From Desertibaculum subflavum (GTDB lineage Bacteria; Pseudomonadota; Alphaproteobacteria; Ferrovibrionales; Ferrovibrionaceae), in NCBI GenBank assembly GCA_003576705.1, contig QOZS01000043.1, positions 1 through 46,514 of the forward strand: 46,514 bases of DNA, written 5' to 3'. A program made the position numbers and the translations under genes. Every line of letters starts with the position of its first letter. Positions within the stretch are counted from its first letter, which is position 1. The notes beneath the pieces were generated by a model that was not told the DNA's origin, made no database searches, and saw only the letters and a program-made list of their open reading frames with translations. Below, piece by piece: positions 42,847 to 46,514 of the stretch.

Positions 42847-44102
42847 GCGTCACCGTCACCACGCTGAACAACGGGCTGCGCATCGCCACCGATCCGATGG
42901 AGGGCGTGCGCACGGCTTCGGTCGGCGTGTTCGTCAATGCCGGCGCGCGGCACGAGACGCAGGACGGTCACGGCGTCGCGCATTTCCTCGAGCACATGGC
43001 GTTCAAGGGCACCGAGCGGCGCAATGCCCGCGGCATCGCCGAGGAGATCGAGGCGGTGGGCGGGCACCTCAACGCCTATACGGCGCGCGAGCAGACGACC
43101 TACTACGCGCGCGTGCTGGCCGACGACGTACCGCTCGGCATCGATTTGCTGGCCGATATCGTGCAGCACTCGGTCTTCGCCGAGACCGAGCTGGACAAGG
43201 AGCGCCAGGTCATCATCCAGGAAATCGGCCAGGCCGAGGACACGCCGGACGACCTGGTGTTCGACCTGCTGCAGGAGATCACCTTTCCCGACCAGACGCT
43301 CGGCCGGCCGATCCTCGGGACGCCGGAAAGCGTGGCCGGCATGCCGCGCGCGGCTTTGTGCGATTTCATCGACGGCCACTACGCGCCGGCCAATGTGGTG
43401 TTCTCAGCGTCGGGCGCGGTCGAGCACGAGCGCATCGTCGATCTGGTGACGAAGGCGTTCGGCGCGCTGCCGGCGGGCCGGCCGCACCAGATGGAGCCGG
43501 CGCGCTTCCTCGGCGGCGAGCGGCGCGAAAAGCGCGAGCTGGAACAGGCGCATCTCGCGCTGGCATTTCCCTGCGTCGCCTTCGACGACCCGGATTTCTA
43601 CGCTGCGCAGGTCTACACGACCCTGCTCGGTGGCGGCATGAGCTCGCGCCTGTTCCAGGAGATCCGCGAGAACCGGGGCCTCGCCTATTCGGTCTTCGCT
43701 TTCACTGGCGCCTATAACGACGGCGGCGCGCTCTCCATCTACGCCGGCACCAGCGAGGAGGATCTCGGCGAGGTGGTGCCGCTGGTCGCCGCCGAGATGC
43801 TGGCGCTGACCGAGGCGGTGACCGAGGGCGAGGTGGCGCGCTCGCGGGCCCAGCTCAAGGCCGGCCTGCTGATGTCGCTGGAAAGCTCGACCGCGCGGGC
43901 GGAGCAGCTTGGCCGCCAGCTCCTGGTGCACGGCCGTCCGCTCCCGACCGAGGAGATCGTGGCGGCCGTGGATGCGGTCGACGAGGCGGCGATCCGCCGC
44001 GTCGCCAGACGCGTGCTGGGCGGCCCGGTCGGCGTCGCGGCGGTCGGCCCGGTCGGGCGGCTTGCGGACTATGCGAGGTTGGCGGCAAGATTTCGGCTCT
44101 GA
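42843..44102 (+). CDS. M16-family zinc peptidase (processing-peptidase-like)
   Basis: A 419-aa protein with the inverted zinc motif HFLEH (H47, E50, H51) and the distal Glu E127, which gives the HxxEHx76E pattern. The C-terminal half has the R/Y substrate-binding element (RGLAYSVFAF) and a glycine-rich loop (GGGMSSRLFQEIRENRG, about 260-276). It degrades or processes short peptides in the cytoplasm or periplasm; no signal peptide is seen. It is translationally coupled to thrC. Confidence 0.92.
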   Translation: MSVTVTTLNNGLRIATDPMEGVRTASVGVFVNAGARHETQDGHGVAHFLEHMAFKGTERRNARGIAEEIEAVGGHLNAYTAREQTTYYARVLADDVPLGIDLLADIVQHSVFAETELDKERQVIIQEIGQAEDTPDDLVFDLLQEITFPDQTLGRPILGTPESVAGMPRAALCDFIDGHYAPANVVFSASGAVEHERIVDLVTKAFGALPAGRPHQMEPARFLGGERREKRELEQAHLALAFPCVAFDDPDFYAAQVYTTLLGGGMSSRLFQEIRENRGLAYSVFAFTGAYNDGGALSIYAGTSEEDLGEVVPLVAAEMLALTEAVTEGEVARSRAQLKAGLLMSLESSTARAEQLGRQLLVHGRPLPTEEIVAAVDAVDEAAIRRVARRVLGGPVGVAAVGPVGRLADYARLAARFRL

Positions 44103-44127
44103 GTCGGCGGCATTCCGCCCCGGCGCG

Positions 44128-44790
44128 GTGGGGGCCAGGCCCGTGCTGCTCGAGCGTTTCGGTGGTCTTGGTGGCAGGTTGCCGGTGCTGCACGGCCGGC
44201 GGGTCGTGCTGCGCCAGCCGCGTTACGGCGACTACGAGGCCTGGGCGCGGCTGCGCGCCTCGAGCCGTGCCTTCCTCGAACCCTGGGAGCCGCCCTGGCC
44301 GGCCGATGCGCTGGATCGCGGCGCCTTCCGCCGGCGGGTCCGGCGCGCGGTCGGCGATGTGCGGACCGGCACCGGCTATTCCTTCCTGGTCCTGAACGCC
44401 GACGAGAGTGCGCTGCTCGGCGGCATCGCGCTGTCGGATATCCGGCGTGGCATCGCCCAGAGCGCCGATGTCGGCTACTGGATCGGCATGCCGCATGCCC
44501 GCCAGGGCTATATGGCGGAATCGCTGCAGGTGGTGGTCGACTTCGCCTTCGACGAGCTGCGGCTGCACCGTATCGCCGCGGCCTGCCTGCCCGATAACGA
44601 TGCCAGCCGGGGCGTCCTGGCCAAGGCGGCGTTCCGGGCGGAGGGGCTGGCGCGCGGCTATCTCAACATCAACGGCAGCTTCGCCGATCACGCGCTTTAT
44701 GGGATCCTCGCCACAGATCTGCGACCATGGCGGCTAAATGGCCGTGCGCATGCGCGAAATATTAACGCGGGCTTTACTCCCGCCACCTAG
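44128..44790 (+). CDS. RimJ/RimL-like GNAT acetyltransferase
   Basis: About 220 aa. LHGRRVVLRQPRYGDYEAWARLRASSRAFLEPWEP (about 20-54) and VGYWIGMPHARQGYMAESLQVVVDFAFDELRLHRIAAACLPDNDASRGVLAKAAFRAEG match RimJ-type acetyltransferases, which acetylate protein N-termini or small amines. The start is uncertain among GTG 44128, GTG 44146 and ATG 44071 (overlaps the M16 gene). It is probably the third gene of the thrC operon. Confidence 0.85.
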   Translation: MGARPVLLERFGGLGGRLPVLHGRRVVLRQPRYGDYEAWARLRASSRAFLEPWEPPWPADALDRGAFRRRVRRAVGDVRTGTGYSFLVLNADESALLGGIALSDIRRGIAQSADVGYWIGMPHARQGYMAESLQVVVDFAFDELRLHRIAAACLPDNDASRGVLAKAAFRAEGLARGYLNINGSFADHALYGILATDLRPWRLNGRAHARNINAGFTPAT

Positions 44791-44823
44791 GGTCGGCAAC
44801 CGGCAGAAAGTGGGCCGAGGACC

Positions 44824-46514
44824 ATGGCGGACCTGGAGCAGTTAAGGCGGCAGCGCGATCGCTTCGTGGCGTTCGCGTTCTCGGCTGCCGATCTGCTGAT
44901 CGAGGTCGGCGGTGACGGCCGGATTCAATTTGCCACCGGCGCTGGCGCCGGCGTGGTGCGGCGCCCGGTGGACGAGCTGGTGGGCGCGCCCTGGCTCGAT
45001 CTGATCCATCCGCGCGACCGCCGCATGGTCGACCTGCTGACGGCGGGCCTGCAAGCCGGCCAGCGTCGCGGCCCGATCGCGGTTCGGCTGCGCATCGGCG
45101 GCCAGCGCAAGGACGATCCGGCGGTGCATGCCGCCTTGACGATCTACCGCATGCCGACCGAAGGGGCGGCGCTCCACTGCACGCTCAGCGCTGTCAAGCG
45201 CCCGATGCGAGTCGACAGCAGCGAGGACAAGCGCGATCCCGAAAGCGACATCCTGAACAAGGACGGGCTGCTTGCCGCGGCGAACCGCCTGCTGAACGAT
45301 CCAAGCGTCGCCAAGGACGAGACCACCCTCACGCTGCTCGACCTGATCGATGTCGAGAAATTCGCGCCCGGCCTGCCGAAGGGGGACCGCGAGGAGCTGA
45401 TCAAGAGCGTCGGCGCCACCTTGCGCGCGAACTCGATCGACGGCGACGGCGCCGGCCGCTTCGCCCGCTCGAAATTCGGCGTGCTGCACGAGAAGGCCAT
45501 CAACGTCGACCAGTTGCGCAATGCGGTGACCGACGTCATCAAGGGCTTCGATCCCGCCGCCGACGGCAACGTCATCAAGGCTTCGACCATCGATCTCGGC
45601 GGCGACAATCTCTCCTCGGCCGAGGCGATGAACGCCATGGTCTACGCGGTCAACCACTTCACGGCCGCGGCGCCGGGCGAGTTGCCGCCGGCCAGCCTTG
45701 CCGAAGCGCTGGAGGAGATGGTCGGCGAGACGGTCAAGCGCGTCTACTCGTTCAAGGAGGTGCTGGGCGAGGAGCGCTTCACCTTCGCCTTCCAGCCGAT
45801 CGTCGCCATGAAGGACCGCAGCGTGCACCACTACGAGGTGCTGGCGCGCTTCCAGGACGGCCGGCCCGCTTTCGAGACCATCCGCTTCGCCGAGGCGATC
45901 GGCATGGTCGAGCAGTTCGACCTTGCCGTCCTGCGCCGCTCGATGGCGATCCTGGACGAGCGCATTGCCGAGCCGGAGCTGCGCCTCGCCGTCAACCTGT
46001 CCGGCCGGTCGATCCAGAACGACATCTTCGTCAAGGTGCTGCTCGGCCTGCTCGATCGCGGCCGCATCCTGGCCCAGCGCCTGAGCCTGGAGATCACCGA
46101 GAGCGCCGAGATCGCCGATCTCGAGAAGATCGACCGCGTGCTGCAGGAGATCCGCGGCCGGGGCTTTGCCGTCTGCATCGACGATTTCGGCTCTGGCTCC
46201 GCCTCGATCCGCTACCTGAGCGGGCTCTCGGTCGATTTCCTCAAGATCGATGGCTCCTACGTTCAGCGCATCACCCATTCGCGGCGGGACTATGCGCTGC
46301 TGAAGTCCCTCGCCCAGCTCTGCCGCGACCTCGATATCGGCACCATCGCCGAAATGGTCGAGACGGAGGCACAGGACAAGTCGCTGCGCGAGATCGGCAT
46401 CTCGCTCGGCCAGGGCTGGCTCTACGGCAAGCCCGGGCCGCTTGTGCCGCCGCAGCCGGCCCCGGCCGCCGCCCGTGCCGCCCCGCCAGCCGCCCAGCCG
46501 GCCCGGGCGGCCCG
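44824..46514 (+). CDS. PAS / degenerate GGDEF / EAL c-di-GMP protein, cut at the right edge
   Basis: At least 563 aa. Residues about 15-130 are PAS-like (FAFSAADLLIEVGGDGRIQFATGAG and IHPRDR). Residues about 145-290 resemble a GGDEF domain that has lost the motif: GRFARSKFGVL (211-221) takes the place of R-x-GGDEF. The EAL domain has its key residues: E338 (EVLAR), N391, E423, D453-D454, K474, E513 and Q530, so phosphodiesterase activity on c-di-GMP is plausible. The tail is Pro/Ala-rich and runs off the window. The start ATG 44824 follows CGAGGA. Confidence 0.9.
   Translation, partial: MADLEQLRRQRDRFVAFAFSAADLLIEVGGDGRIQFATGAGAGVVRRPVDELVGAPWLDLIHPRDRRMVDLLTAGLQAGQRRGPIAVRLRIGGQRKDDPAVHAALTIYRMPTEGAALHCTLSAVKRPMRVDSSEDKRDPESDILNKDGLLAAANRLLNDPSVAKDETTLTLLDLIDVEKFAPGLPKGDREELIKSVGATLRANSIDGDGAGRFARSKFGVLHEKAINVDQLRNAVTDVIKGFDPAADGNVIKASTIDLGGDNLSSAEAMNAMVYAVNHFTAAAPGELPPASLAEALEEMVGETVKRVYSFKEVLGEERFTFAFQPIVAMKDRSVHHYEVLARFQDGRPAFETIRFAEAIGMVEQFDLAVLRRSMAILDERIAEPELRLAVNLSGRSIQNDIFVKVLLGLLDRGRILAQRLSLEITESAEIADLEKIDRVLQEIRGRGFAVCIDDFGSGSASIRYLSGLSVDFLKIDGSYVQRITHSRRDYALLKSLAQLCRDLDIGTIAEMVETEAQDKSLREIGISLGQGWLYGKPGPLVPPQPAPAAARAAPPAAQPARAA

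Noticed and set aside
41397..44102. A 901-aa fusion ending in the M16 peptidase
   Set aside because: The first half is thrC read out of frame; the ATGA overlap gives the M16 start.

Overview
The window is high-GC (about two-thirds or more by eye) bacterial DNA with dense operons, ATGA/GTGA start-stop overlaps, many GTG and some TTG starts, and Shine-Dalgarno sites. Gene content (Liv-type ABC, tripartite tricarboxylate and TRAP uptake systems, caa3-type oxidase, a Baeyer-Villiger monooxygenase, thrC followed by an M16 peptidase and a RimJ-like acetyltransferase) fits a metabolically versatile alphaproteobacterium, perhaps Rhodospirillales or a Reyranella/Rhizobiales-like soil bacterium. That placement is inference. 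I saw no rRNA, tRNA, CRISPR array, transposase or integrase.

Layout. 1-391: 5' end of a membrane-anchored cytochrome c on the minus strand. 0.5-8.5 kb: an uptake/catabolic block with an SDR dehydrogenase, an amidase, a complete branched-chain-amino-acid-type ABC transporter (LivM, H, G, F, K) and a secreted DUF1194 protein. 8.5-12.4 kb: a minus-strand four-gene cassette of unusual hydrolases (SH3-cysteine hydrolase, gingipain/caspase-like C25 protease, 86-aa protein, SGNH hydrolase); this is my main candidate for an undescribed system. 12.5-19.4 kb: a second catabolic block with an amidase, an alpha/beta hydrolase with a Cys nucleophile, a BVMO, a DmpA/P1 peptidase and an acyl-CoA/AMP ligase.

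19.5-22.8 kb: a toxin-antitoxin island with lower GC in part: an orphan HigA-type antitoxin with a dyad operator, an XRE-ImmA/IrrE protease plus DUF4411 PIN-like pair, and a Xre/MbcA plus RES-domain pair. It is followed by a 464-bp gene-free stretch holding a helically phased TGGC array. 23.2-27.4 kb: a PuuD-type glutamine amidotransferase-like hydrolase, a DUF1493 protein, and a TctC-TctB-TctA uptake operon. 27.5-34.1 kb: an alternative caa3-type cytochrome oxidase operon (CtaG-like, tri-heme cytochrome c, CoxII-cytochrome c fusion, a Ca/Na exchanger, CoxI-CoxIII fusion, small membrane protein).

34.1-39.9 kb (minus strand): TRAP transporter (M, Q, P), a GNAT acetyltransferase, a class III omega-aminotransferase closed by a strong terminator, and a glutathione S-transferase. 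40.1-46.5 kb: a fumarylacetoacetase-family hydrolase, a small potassium-channel-like protein, threonine synthase, M16 peptidase, a RimJ-like acetyltransferase, and a PAS/degenerate-GGDEF/EAL protein that runs off the right end.

Taken together the genes describe scavenging of amides, organic acids and amines by three different solute-binding-protein-dependent systems, feeding amidases, a ligase, a BVMO and a transaminase, with a dedicated terminal oxidase. The C25 cassette and the toxin-antitoxin island are accessory insertions between the metabolic blocks.
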